48,325 nt of DNA from an uncultured Bacilli bacterium (GTDB lineage Bacteria > Bacillota_I > Bacilli_A > RF39 > UBA660). Shown piece by piece: positions 18,267-25,901 of the stretch. The stretch lies in assembly GCA_944358825.1 (NCBI GenBank), contig CALVSA010000006.1, forward strand, positions 1 to 48,325. The letters run 5' to 3'. Position 1 is the first letter of the stretch; each line of letters opens with the position of its first letter. The position numbers and the translations under genes were made by a program. The notes under the pieces are model-generated. The model was given only the letters and a program-made list of their open reading frames with translations, ran no database searches and was not told where the DNA came from.

Positions 18267-20264
18267 CTAATCATCAGAGAAAAAATCATCAAAGAAAGCA
18301 TCATCAGTTGTCTCACTATCATAAGCGTTTTTCTCTTCATAAACTTCTGTATCACGCATTGGATTAGAAACAATACTAGCCTCTTTTTCTCTTTGTTCTT
18401 CAGCTTCTAATTCAGCAATTTTAGCATCAATTCTTCTAACTAAATCATCAACATTAAATCCTTCATTCGCTGCAGGCATCATAGGTGGAACCATAGATGA
18501 AAACATACCTGATCCCATTAGTGGAGCCTCATCATTAGTATCTCCTAAAATTTCAGCCATTTTCTCTTTCTTTTTAGCTTTAACAAATTCTCTTATTTCA
18601 AATAATTTAACTTCTTTCTTCTCACGAACAGGATAAGTAGCCTTCTCATATTTTTTACCCCAATTTATTTCAAAATCAGGTTTAAATTTAGTTTTAAAAG
18701 GCATCTTTCTCATTTTTAAAATAATAATTTCAAACTTACTTAATCTTTGTAAATCACTAACAGTAACCAAAGGTGTAGAAGCAGTTTTATCTTTTTCTTT
18801 AGATTTAACTTCTCCACACATTTTACTTATTTCCTCTAATGCCGCAAGCTCATTACTAATTAAATACATAATATTACAGTTACCTTTAATAGTCTCAGCA
18901 TTTTCCTTACCATAAACCTGAGTCAACTGAGCATAGTTTTGAATGATAAAGTTAAATCTAATATGTCTACTTCTTGCTGCTGTTACCATAGTTGTAACAT
19001 CCTTAAGTGGAGGCATATTAGCAAACTCATCCAAAATAAAGTTAGTACGATATGGTAAATGTCCCCCAGATTCTTGAGCAACATCAATTAAAGTCTCGTA
19101 ACATTGTTTAATAAAAATAGTAGCCAGTGGATGTAATGTCTTCTTCTCATCTTGAACAATCATAAATACTGCTGTTTTTTTCTTACCAATATCACTCATC
19201 TCAAAATCACTATGACTTAACATTTCTGACAAATTATCACGAGACGAAAATAATTTTACTTTTTGTTTAAATGTAGATAAAATACCACCTTTAGTATCTT
19301 CTGGAGCATAAACTGTACCAGAAGCATTTACATATGCAGGACGAGATGGATCTTTCATATTAAAATATTCTTTTATATAATTATTATTCGGTCCGCCAAA
19401 ACGTTCTTCGCCTAAACTAGACATTAAATTCATACTGTTTAAATTTATTTGATCAGCTTCGGCATCTTCAAAAAGTCCAAGCGCTAAACCTGTAAAATAA
19501 TCAGCTCCAGATTTTTCCCAGAACGGATCACTATTGCCACTCTTCTCATCATATAAAATATTAAGAGCTAAATCTTCTAATAATTCAATAGCTTTATCGG
19601 CATTACCTTGTTGATAAAGCTCATAAGGTAAATACATCGGATTCCAAGCATTACCTTTTTGTGGATCACGAAAGTTAAGCAAAATAACATTATAACCTTT
19701 TTCTTTTAACAAATTACCAGTTTCTTCATATAACTCACCCTTAGGATCAGTTACAACCATTGACTCTCCTGCTTTTGCCAAAATTTTAATCATCGGTTTA
19801 GCAACAATAACTGTTTTACCAGAACCAGTCGCACCAACAATTAGACTATGTTCTTCCCCATCATCAACCCACATTTTCTTACCATCACTAATCATTGCTA
19901 TACCTGCATGTTCTATCGTATCAGCACTAGGATCAATTTCTTTTAAAACTTCTTTCATTTCTCTATCTTTACACCATCTAGAATAGCCTTTATCTTTTTT
20001 ACCTGCAACAAAGCCAAACCCTTTTTCACGATCAAAGAAATAAGAACTAACTGCAGTAAAAATACCAACTAACGCTAATATAAATAAAGTTAATGTGGAC
20101 CCAATAAAACGCGGCATAAAAGCTTCAAACGGTAACAAACCATAAAATTCTCCTCTAGTTGCTAACGAATTGGCATTTAAAACGCCAATAGCACACATAT
20201 ATAACAAAAAGAAGCAAAAAACTATAAAAATAGCAACATCTTTAGGCTCCGCTCTAAACTTCAT
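18267..20264 (-). CDS. VirD4/TraG-family coupling ATPase, isolated
   Basis: A type IV secretion coupling-protein relative, the hexameric ATPase that in conjugation brings DNA or proteins to the secretion channel. Two membrane helices (about 9-30 and 55-75) precede the motor domain. Walker A is GATGSGKT at 144-151, followed by VVTDPKGELYEET. The SRDNLSEML region is in the middle, and Walker B FILDEFAN is at 409-416, followed by ARSRHIRFNFIIQNYAQL. The C-terminal tail is coiled and very acidic (FFDDFFSDD end). GGGAGGTG precedes ATG 20264. No relaxase, VirB4, VirB6 or integrase gene is nearby, and codon use looks like the neighbours, so it appears resident and not part of a visible mobile element. 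Confidence 0.9.
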   Translation of the reverse strand: MKFRAEPKDVAIFIVFCFFLLYMCAIGVLNANSLATRGEFYGLLPFEAFMPRFIGSTLTLFILALVGIFTAVSSYFFDREKGFGFVAGKKDKGYSRWCKDREMKEVLKEIDPSADTIEHAGIAMISDGKKMWVDDGEEHSLIVGATGSGKTVIVAKPMIKILAKAGESMVVTDPKGELYEETGNLLKEKGYNVILLNFRDPQKGNAWNPMYLPYELYQQGNADKAIELLEDLALNILYDEKSGNSDPFWEKSGADYFTGLALGLFEDAEADQINLNSMNLMSSLGEERFGGPNNNYIKEYFNMKDPSRPAYVNASGTVYAPEDTKGGILSTFKQKVKLFSSRDNLSEMLSHSDFEMSDIGKKKTAVFMIVQDEKKTLHPLATIFIKQCYETLIDVAQESGGHLPYRTNFILDEFANMPPLKDVTTMVTAARSRHIRFNFIIQNYAQLTQVYGKENAETIKGNCNIMYLISNELAALEEISKMCGEVKSKEKDKTASTPLVTVSDLQRLSKFEIIILKMRKMPFKTKFKPDFEINWGKKYEKATYPVREKKEVKLFEIREFVKAKKKEKMAEILGDTNDEAPLMGSGMFSSMVPPMMPAANEGFNVDDLVRRIDAKIAELEAEEQREKEASIVSNPMRDTEVYEEKNAYDSETTDDAFFDDFFSDD

Positions 20265-20293
20265 ATCACACCTCCCGCAAATAATTCACAAAT

Positions 20294-20323
20294 ATTATAA
20301 CATATATATTATTAAATCTGCAA
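20294..20323 (-). promoter_or_regulatory. Promoter of the virD4-like gene
   Basis: -35 TTGCAG (20323-20318), 18-base spacer, -10 TATAAT (20299-20294), about 30 bases upstream of the start codon. Confidence 0.6.
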
Positions 20324-20356
20324 CTAAATTTATACTATTTTATTTACAAAAATTCA

Positions 20357-20365
20357 TGATATAAT
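20357..20365 (+). promoter_or_regulatory. Possible extended -10 promoter of the DUF1848 gene
   Basis: TGATATAAT at 20357-20365, about 20 bases before the start codon; no good -35 box is visible. Confidence 0.35.
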
Positions 20366-20383
20366 ACTAAAAAGAGGTGAAGC

Positions 20384-21256
20384 ATGATCTTAAATGTAAG
20401 CGGTAGAACAGACATAGTTGCATTTTACAGTAAATGGTTTATAAATAGATATAAAATAGGCTATGTAGATGTAAGAAATCCCTTTTATCCCCAAAATATT
20501 AGTCGTATATATTTTAAAGACGTAGACGCAATACTTTTTTGTACAAAAAATCCAATACCTATAATACCTTATTTAAAAATAATAGACAAACCAATTGTCT
20601 TTCATATAACAATTACTCCATATCATAAAGATATAGAAGAAAATGTTTATAATAAAAAGAAAATAATAAATAGTATAAAAAAACTAGCTAAAATAATTGA
20701 TAATAATTACATATATATAAGATATGACCCAATATTTATTAATGAAAAATATAATATAGATTATCACATCAAAGCATTTAATAAACTATGTATGCTACTA
20801 AATAACTATGTAAAACATATAATTATCTCTTTTATTGATGAATATAAAAATGTTAAACTAAACTACAAATATTTAAAATATAAAAAAATAACTAAACAAG
20901 AAATACACATACTAGCCAAAAATTTTGCAGAAATAGCCAAAAAAAATAACATGAGCATCCAAACATGTTGCGAAGATGAACTAAAAGAATATGGATTTAT
21001 TACAAATGCTTGCATGTCTCAAGAACTAGCATACCAACTTACAAATAAAAAATATAAAAAATGGAAATCAAGACCATGCAATTGTGTAGAATTAGTCGAT
21101 ATCGGTGCATACAATACTTGCAAACACTTTTGTAAATACTGCTATGCAAATTATGACGAAAAAAAAGTTAAAGAAAACGTAGCAAAACACGATCCTAACT
21201 CATCTTTACTAATAGGAAAATTAAATAAAGATGACATTATTAAAGTAAGAAAATAA
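20384..21256 (+). CDS. DUF1848 family protein, probable iron-sulfur / radical-SAM-like enzyme
   Basis: This 290-residue protein matches DUF1848 by its opening NVSGRTDIVAFYSKW, the LFCTKNP segment, HITITPYHKDIE and YIRYDPI. The C-terminus has the cysteine cluster PCNCVELVDIGAYNTC then KHFCKYCYANY; the CxxxCxYCYA spacing resembles an iron-sulfur site. The family is often described as distantly related to radical SAM barrels, but no substrate is known to me. AAAGAGGTGA precedes the ATG. It is monocistronic, convergent with the cold-shock gene, and shares a hairpin with it. Confidence 0.85.
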   Translation: MILNVSGRTDIVAFYSKWFINRYKIGYVDVRNPFYPQNISRIYFKDVDAILFCTKNPIPIIPYLKIIDKPIVFHITITPYHKDIEENVYNKKKIINSIKKLAKIIDNNYIYIRYDPIFINEKYNIDYHIKAFNKLCMLLNNYVKHIIISFIDEYKNVKLNYKYLKYKKITKQEIHILAKNFAEIAKKNNMSIQTCCEDELKEYGFITNACMSQELAYQLTNKKYKKWKSRPCNCVELVDIGAYNTCKHFCKYCYANYDEKKVKENVAKHDPNSSLLIGKLNKDDIIKVRK

Positions 21257-21280
21257 AAAGACATCCCATGCAATGTCTTA
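21255..21280. terminator. Bidirectional terminator between DUF1848 and csp genes
   Basis: Stem AAGACAT/ATGTCTT (21258-21264 with 21273-21279), with T-rich flanks on the minus side. The arm on the csp side includes part of its stop codon. Confidence 0.7.
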
Positions 21281-21496
21281 TTGTTTTACTTTTAATTCTT
21301 TGACTGCAGTTACATTAATAGCTTGTAATCCTTTAGGAGTCTCAATCAAATCAAACTCCACTTCTTGCCCCTCTACTAATGATTTGTAACCTTCTTGTTT
21401 AATCGCAGAATAATGAACGAAAATATCTTCCCCATTTGGATAATCGATAAAGCCATAACCCTTTTCGTTATTAAACCACTTTACATGTCCATTCAC
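21278..21496 (-). CDS. csp: Cold-shock family RNA-binding protein
   Basis: A 72-residue cold-shock domain: single-stranded RNA/DNA chaperone. RNP1 is KGYGFI and RNP2 is DIFVHYSAI, both intact. The start is GTG at 21496, read as Met-Asn-Gly-His-Val-Lys-Trp, because GGTGAGG lies six bases before it and this gives the canonical CSP N-terminus and length; the longer open frame adds nine residues never seen in the family. The leader upstream is at least 60 bases long, as is common for csp mRNAs. It lies downstream of parB but with about 130 bases between. Confidence 0.93.
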   Translation of the reverse strand: MNGHVKWFNNEKGYGFIDYPNGEDIFVHYSAIKQEGYKSLVEGQEVEFDLIETPKGLQAINVTAVKELKVKQ

Positions 21497-21626
21497 TAAA
21501 CACCTCACCTTCTGATAGACCAACTACCTAAATACCACTTGCTTCGCACATATATAATATCATAATTTTAATACTACATGTTAACCTTTCTTTTTACGTC
21601 TTTTATTTTTCCATAGAAAAAATAGA

Positions 21627-22508
21627 TTATTCATCTATTTTAACTCCAACAATTTTTAAAATACGATCAAGCATATCATTATCACTATAAAATATCTCGA
21701 TTTTCTTATCAGTAACTTTTACCTTAGTATCAAACTTATCACGAAGTTCTTTTTGAACGTAATAATAACTATCATCAAGTACTTTTTTCTTAATCTCTCT
21801 TTTCTTTTTTATTCCAGGTTCTGTTGCCATTAATTCCAAATCACGAACACTCAAATCATCATTAATTACCCTATTAGCATATTCAATAATTAAATCATCA
21901 TCTTCAAGCTTACTTAAAACTCTAGCATGTCCCATTGAAATTTTATTATCTAAAATCATATTTTGTACTTCTTTAGGCAACCTCAATAAACCTAAAGTAT
22001 TAGTAATATGTGATCTACTTTTACCAAGTTTATGCGCTAAGTCATCTTGTTTAATATTAGAACTATCAATTATATCTTTATAAGCCCACGCAAGTTCAAT
22101 TGCAGTCAAATCTTCTCTTTGTAAATTCTCTAATAAAGCAATCTCTCGCATTTGTTCATCAGTCATATTCTTAACAATCGCGGGTATTGTTTTAAGTCCT
22201 GCTAATTTCGTTGCACGAAGACGTCTTTCACCTGCAATTAAATCGTATCCTTTTATACTTTTCTTTACGATAATTGGTTGAAAAATGCCATAAGTTTTAA
22301 TAGATTGTGCCAATTCGTCTAAAGATTTTTGATCAAAATTTTTACGAGGTTGATATGGATTAGATCTGATCTCATCAACTGATATTTCTTTTATATCACT
22401 TTCATTAGATTCCTCAATAACTTTATTTTCAAATGAATCAAAATCTAATACTTCGTTTGAAAATAACTGTTCTAACCCCCTACCTAACGCCTTTTTCTTC
22501 TGTTCCAT
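21627..22508 (-). CDS. parB: Chromosome-partitioning protein ParB (Spo0J)
   Basis: A CTP-dependent DNA clamp that loads at parS and spreads, organising the origin region. The CTP-binding N-domain has NPYQPRKNF and GERRLRAT (93-100). The DNA-binding helix-turn-helix is DDLAHKLGKSRSHITNTLGLL (about 155-175), followed by SMGHARVL. By my alignment, the Arg in KSR and Gly in MGH are those of ParB; Noc proteins have Gln and Arg there. So this should read parS (TTTCACGTGAAA), which is exactly the motif of the array at 47735. ATG 22508 is 12 bases from GGAGG; TTG 22517 is a possible alternative. It overlaps the end of parA by 29 bases. Confidence 0.95.
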   Translation of the reverse strand: MEQKKKALGRGLEQLFSNEVLDFDSFENKVIEESNESDIKEISVDEIRSNPYQPRKNFDQKSLDELAQSIKTYGIFQPIIVKKSIKGYDLIAGERRLRATKLAGLKTIPAIVKNMTDEQMREIALLENLQREDLTAIELAWAYKDIIDSSNIKQDDLAHKLGKSRSHITNTLGLLRLPKEVQNMILDNKISMGHARVLSKLEDDDLIIEYANRVINDDLSVRDLELMATEPGIKKKREIKKKVLDDSYYYVQKELRDKFDTKVKVTDKKIEIFYSDNDMLDRILKIVGVKIDE

Positions 22509-23295
22509 TACGTTCAATTACCTCCTTTGCTAAATTTAAATATGCCAAAGTTCCTCTACTTCTTGGCTCGTATTCTAAAATTGGTTTCCCATGTGATGGT
22601 GCTTCTGCTAATCTAATTAATCTTGGAATAATTGTCTCATATACTCTTTCTTTAAAGAAGTTGCGAATACTCTCAATTACTTCTAATCCTAAATTTGTAT
22701 TTGCAGTTAACATTGTAAGTAATACTCCTTCAATATCCAAATTAGGATTTACTTTCTTTTGAGCAAGCATAATTGTATTTATAAGTTGCATAATTCCTTC
22801 TAAAGCAAAATATTCACATTGCACCGGTATTAAAACAGAATCAGCAGCCGCTAATGCATTGGTTGTTAATATTCCTAAAGATGGCGGACAATCAATAATA
22901 ATATAATCAAATTTATCCTTTACTTTATATAATTCTTCTTTTAATCTTGAAATACGACTAAAACTTTCGTTTTTTTCTTTATGCGACCTTTCTAACTCAA
23001 TTAATTCCATATCAACACCAGCTAAATTTAAATATGCAGGTATCAAATATAAATTTTTACTTTTCGTCTTAATAATCGCTTTGTCAATTTCCTCTTTTTC
23101 AACCATAACTTCATAAATACTAGTCTTAATATCTCCTCTTTCCATTCCAACTCCAGTAGTGGCATTTCCTTGAGGATCTAAATCTACTAGTAATACTTTT
23201 TTATTCAAAATTCCTAAAGATGCAGATAAATTAATACTAGTTGTAGTTTTTCCTACTCCACCTTTTTGATTAACAATTGCAATTATTTTTCCCAT
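22480..23295 (-). CDS. parA: Chromosome-partitioning ATPase ParA (Soj)
   Basis: A deviant Walker-type ATPase that forms ATP-bound dimers on the nucleoid and moves ParB-bound origins; in Bacillus it also regulates DnaA. The P-loop KGGVGKTTTS is at 11-20 with the signature lysine. Switch I and II show DLDPQGNATTG and YIIIDCPPSLG. The length of 271 residues without an N-terminal extension marks the chromosomal type, not the plasmid SopA type. AAGGTGA precedes ATG 23295. It is the first gene of the parA-parB operon, with promoter TTGATA-17-TACAAT. Confidence 0.96.
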   Translation of the reverse strand: MGKIIAIVNQKGGVGKTTTSINLSASLGILNKKVLLVDLDPQGNATTGVGMERGDIKTSIYEVMVEKEEIDKAIIKTKSKNLYLIPAYLNLAGVDMELIELERSHKEKNESFSRISRLKEELYKVKDKFDYIIIDCPPSLGILTTNALAAADSVLIPVQCEYFALEGIMQLINTIMLAQKKVNPNLDIEGVLLTMLTANTNLGLEVIESIRNFFKERVYETIIPRLIRLAEAPSHGKPILEYEPRSRGTLAYLNLAKEVIERNGTEEKGVR

Positions 23296-23321
23296 ATTTT
23301 CACCTTATTCCTACAAATAAT

Positions 23322-23350
23322 ATTGTAACATTATTATAACATTTTATCAA
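23322..23350 (-). promoter_or_regulatory. Promoter of parAB
   Basis: -35 TTGATA (23350-23345), 17-base spacer, -10 TACAAT (23327-23322). A second TATAAT lies within the spacer region. Confidence 0.65.
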
Positions 23351-23413
23351 CAAAATTACATGTTTTTATAGTAATTTTATAATTATACAAAATAATTTTA
23401 ATAACAAATTACA

Positions 23414-23449
23414 AATAAAAAATCTATATATTATATTTTATATAGATTT
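23414..23449 (-). terminator. Terminator of the TasA-like surface protein gene
   Basis: An 11-bp perfect stem AAATCTATATA/TATATAGATTT (23420-23430 with 23439-23449), then T-rich sequence on the minus strand, just after the stop codon. Confidence 0.75.
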
Positions 23450-23460
23450 ATAATCATATA

Positions 23461-24807
23461 TTACTCCAAACTTAAAATATAAGGATTAGTAGAACTTCCA
23501 TCTCCACTAGTTATTTGAACATTAGAACTTAGATAAAGGACTGGGCGGGAGGCGTAAGAGCGAGCAGCATTGCCGCTGAGAACATAACCCGTACTAAGAA
23601 CGCTAAAGACGTAGTAGGAAATACCAGAGTGAGAAGTGAGTGTCCATTGATGATTAGATGAATCATATAAATAATCATTGTTTTTACAATCACTATAACT
23701 ATGATCATACCAATTTCTTAATTCTTTAGCTAAACATGATGCTCTATTAGTTGTTGTTCCACCACTTGTTGCATAACCATAATCTGATGGATACATTAGG
23801 GCTATTTTACCTACCCATGTGGTTGGATTTCCAGAATATACTGTCGTTCCCCTTTCATAATTATACCAGTGGCTGGCTAGTCCATTAGATGCACTTTCAT
23901 ATGAATTTGTTCCACCTAAATTCCATAAAGTATTGCCAATCATAGATTGGGCTTTGCTTGTTAAACTATTTAAATATGTAGCGTTTAAATATGTATTTAA
24001 TGAGGCTGTTGACCAGTTGGTTCTACTATTTGAATCCCATAAATAATTTCCTATCGGATCATCTCTTATTATTTTTAATCTTTTTTCACTTTGTCCATTT
24101 TCACTAGATTTTACATCAAATACTCCTATTATTCTCCATAATTCATTATTAAAACTTACATAGTTATTAGGATCTGCTCCCATATATCTTATATTACCAT
24201 CTGGATCATCATTATTCATCGTAGTTGGATTACTACTAAGTAATGATGTAATTACATCTACAGCAGTACTTGACTCAACATATTCACTACCTATTCCTTC
24301 GCTAGTTATTTTTGCACTAAATACTTTTCCTATTTCTGTATTTGGTGTATTTATATCTAACCATATTCTTATACTTATTATTTTACTTTCTCCTGGATTT
24401 AGAGTTAAATCACTCGCTATAATATTATTTTCTAGATTAGATAAAGTAACTGGTTCATTATTATCTATCATTATTTTTATATAATCAGCATTTATTTGAT
24501 TAGAAGTAGTTGTATTATTTAATAACAAATCAAATGTATAAGATAAATTACCTTTATTAGTTATTTTAAACTTATATGGAGTTGATTTCTTACCCTCACT
24601 ATCTGTGATAGGTAAACTATTAGCTAGATTTAGAGTTTCTCCTAATCCTTCTTCATCGTTTTCTATTACTATATCTAATATACCCGCAGTATAACTTTCT
24701 GTATTTTCTAGTTTATCTTTTCTAAAAAATAAAGCATAAGTAGTAGTTGATAAAATTAATAAAACTACTATTATTGATATAACTAATATAATTACTTTCT
24801 TTTTCAT
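23461..24807 (-). CDS. Secreted TasA/CalY-like surface protein with C-terminal RPV module
   Basis: A 448-residue exported protein. A membrane/signal segment (KKKVIILVISIIVVLLIL) ends in STTTYALFF, typical of SipW-processed TasA/camelysin proteins. The next part (about 30-170), with SYTAGILDIVIEND, ITDSEGKKSTPYKFKITN and LNPGESKIISIRIW, is the TasA-like beta domain. The C-terminal half starts GNIRYMGADPNNYVSF and has WRIIGV, LWDSNSRTNWSTASLNTYLN, LASHWYNYERG and a tail RPVLYLSSNV with SGDGSSTNPYIL. The same module occurs twice in the protein at 11680. Bases 23541-23640, coding for the part just before RPVLYL, are 52% G+C with mostly C/T-ending codons, unlike the rest of the gene. AAGGAG precedes ATG 24807. 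No SipW gene is in the window. Confidence 0.85.
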   Translation of the reverse strand: MKKKVIILVISIIVVLLILSTTTYALFFRKDKLENTESYTAGILDIVIENDEEGLGETLNLANSLPITDSEGKKSTPYKFKITNKGNLSYTFDLLLNNTTTSNQINADYIKIMIDNNEPVTLSNLENNIIASDLTLNPGESKIISIRIWLDINTPNTEIGKVFSAKITSEGIGSEYVESSTAVDVITSLLSSNPTTMNNDDPDGNIRYMGADPNNYVSFNNELWRIIGVFDVKSSENGQSEKRLKIIRDDPIGNYLWDSNSRTNWSTASLNTYLNATYLNSLTSKAQSMIGNTLWNLGGTNSYESASNGLASHWYNYERGTTVYSGNPTTWVGKIALMYPSDYGYATSGGTTTNRASCLAKELRNWYDHSYSDCKNNDYLYDSSNHQWTLTSHSGISYYVFSVLSTGYVLSGNAARSYASRPVLYLSSNVQITSGDGSSTNPYILSLE

Positions 24808-24829
24808 ATTACTCCTTCTTTCACACAAC

Positions 24830-24876
24830 AAAAAAACAGAAAAAGATTCTAAAAATTAGAATTATTTTCTGTTTTT
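24830..24876 (-). terminator. Leader terminator / possible attenuator upstream of the surface protein gene
   Basis: A long hairpin has outer stem AAAAACAGAAAA/TTTTCTGTTTTT (24832-24843 with 24865-24876), a 2x2 internal loop, and inner stem ATTCTA/TAGAAT (24846-24851 with 24857-24862). A T-run follows on the minus strand. It lies between the promoter at 25022 and the start codon at 24807, so transcripts must read through it to express the gene. Confidence 0.75.
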
Positions 24877-24907
24877 ATTATTCTATTATTAATTTTTTTA
24901 TTATTTT

Positions 24908-24994
24908 TTAGTAATAAATTTGCCCCCCACATTTACTTATAGTTAACTTGCTATTTACTTTACTTTTTATACTTAAGCTTCGCTCTTTTAACAC
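24908..24994 (-). CDS. Possible 28-residue leader peptide
   Basis: A short open frame starts with GTG at 24994, about ten bases after TAGGAGAG, and ends at TAA 24908. It would encode 28 residues: basic and serine-rich at first (SLSIKSKVNSKLTIS), then KCGGQIYY at the end. An ATG two bases before the GTG opens only a two-codon frame (ATG TGT TAA) on the same ribosome site. The reading frame contains GGGGGG, conspicuous in this AT-rich gap. It lies between a good promoter and an intrinsic terminator, so it may be a leader peptide, an independent small peptide gene, or only part of a structured RNA. I do not recognise it. The other bases of the 24808-25190 gap hold the promoters and hairpin listed. 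Confidence 0.35.
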   Translation of the reverse strand: MLKERSLSIKSKVNSKLTISKCGGQIYY

Positions 24995-25021
24995 ATTAAC
25001 CACTCTCCTATTTCAATTTAA

Positions 25022-25050
25022 ATTCTATCATACTAGTTAATCTTTTTCAA
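25022..25050 (-). promoter_or_regulatory. Promoter of the leader and surface protein gene
   Basis: -35 TTGAAA (25050-25045), 17-base spacer, -10 TAGAAT (25027-25022). The predicted transcript starts near 25015, giving a leader of about 205 bases before the surface protein gene. Confidence 0.75.
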
Positions 25051-25139
25051 GCATTTTTTTTACTTTTATAAATAAATTACTAGTTTTATACTATTCCAAG
25101 AAAAAATAGAAACATTATAACTTTTTAACAATAAAATAA

Positions 25140-25168
25140 TTGACATAAACGATTGTTTCTGATAATAT
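25140..25168 (+). promoter_or_regulatory. Strong promoter of alkD-tilS-ftsH
   Basis: Consensus -35 TTGACA (25140-25145), 17-base spacer, -10 TAATAT (25163-25168), about 22 bases before the first start codon. It drives a three-gene operon of overlapping genes. Confidence 0.85.
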
Positions 25169-25190
25169 CTAAACAAAGGAGAAAGTTATT

Positions 25191-25901
25191 ATGAATTTAA
25201 ACATAAATTGGACAAAATTAGATTATCAAAATTTTTTATCTTACTTAAATGATCAACAAGATCTAAAATATAGAGACTTTCATAAATCCCTACTTAATGC
25301 TGATGTTAATCTAATAGGTATAAGAACACCGAAACTAAAAAAAATAGCTAAAGAAATTAGCCTAGGAAATTATGATAATTTTATCAAATTAAACACCCAT
25401 AAATACTATGAAGAAACAATAATACACGCTCTAGTTATTAGTAACTTAAAAGATATTAACATAGTAATAAATTATATAGATAATTTCCTTAACTATATAG
25501 ACAACTGGGCAACATGTGATATATTATGTGGCAGTTTAAAAATAGTAAATAAAAACAAAGAAATATTTTTTAATTATATAAAAAACAAAATAAAAGACCC
25601 TAATCCCTGGATCAAAAGATTTTGTTTTGTCCTACTACTAGATTATCTTCTAGAAGACAAATACATAAAAGAAATATTTAATTTAACAAATAAATACAAC
25701 ACAAAAGATTATTATGTCAACATGGCAATAGCGTGGCTAATAAGTATAGCGTATATTAAAAATAAAAATGCCACAATAAATTATTTAAAAAATAATAAAT
25801 TAGATAACTTTACTCATAATAAAGCAATTCAAAAAATAAGAGAGTCAACTCGCATAACATTAGAAGATAAAGAACTAATAAAAAATTTAAGGAGGAAATA
25901 A
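25191..25901 (+). CDS. DNA alkylation repair protein, AlkD-like HEAT-repeat glycosylase
   Basis: A 236-residue all-helical protein of the AlkD/AlkC superfamily, which excises positively charged 3-methyladenine and 7-methylguanine without base flipping. Conserved parts are GIRTPKLKKIAKEI, the helix with DNWATCD (the Trp and catalytic Asp position of AlkD), PNPWIKRFCFVLLLDY and the C-terminal NKAIQKIRES. Some family members in Firmicutes are uncharacterised, so the glycosylase activity is inferred. CAAAGGAGAAAG precedes ATG 25191. Its stop overlaps the tilS start (TAATG). Placement ahead of tilS is unusual and may simply use its strong promoter. Confidence 0.88.
   Translation: MNLNINWTKLDYQNFLSYLNDQQDLKYRDFHKSLLNADVNLIGIRTPKLKKIAKEISLGNYDNFIKLNTHKYYEETIIHALVISNLKDINIVINYIDNFLNYIDNWATCDILCGSLKIVNKNKEIFFNYIKNKIKDPNPWIKRFCFVLLLDYLLEDKYIKEIFNLTNKYNTKDYYVNMAIAWLISIAYIKNKNATINYLKNNKLDNFTHNKAIQKIRESTRITLEDKELIKNLRRK

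Noticed and set aside
18267-20264. Integrated conjugative element
   Set aside because: Only the coupling ATPase is present; no integrase, relaxase, direct repeats or composition change at its ends.
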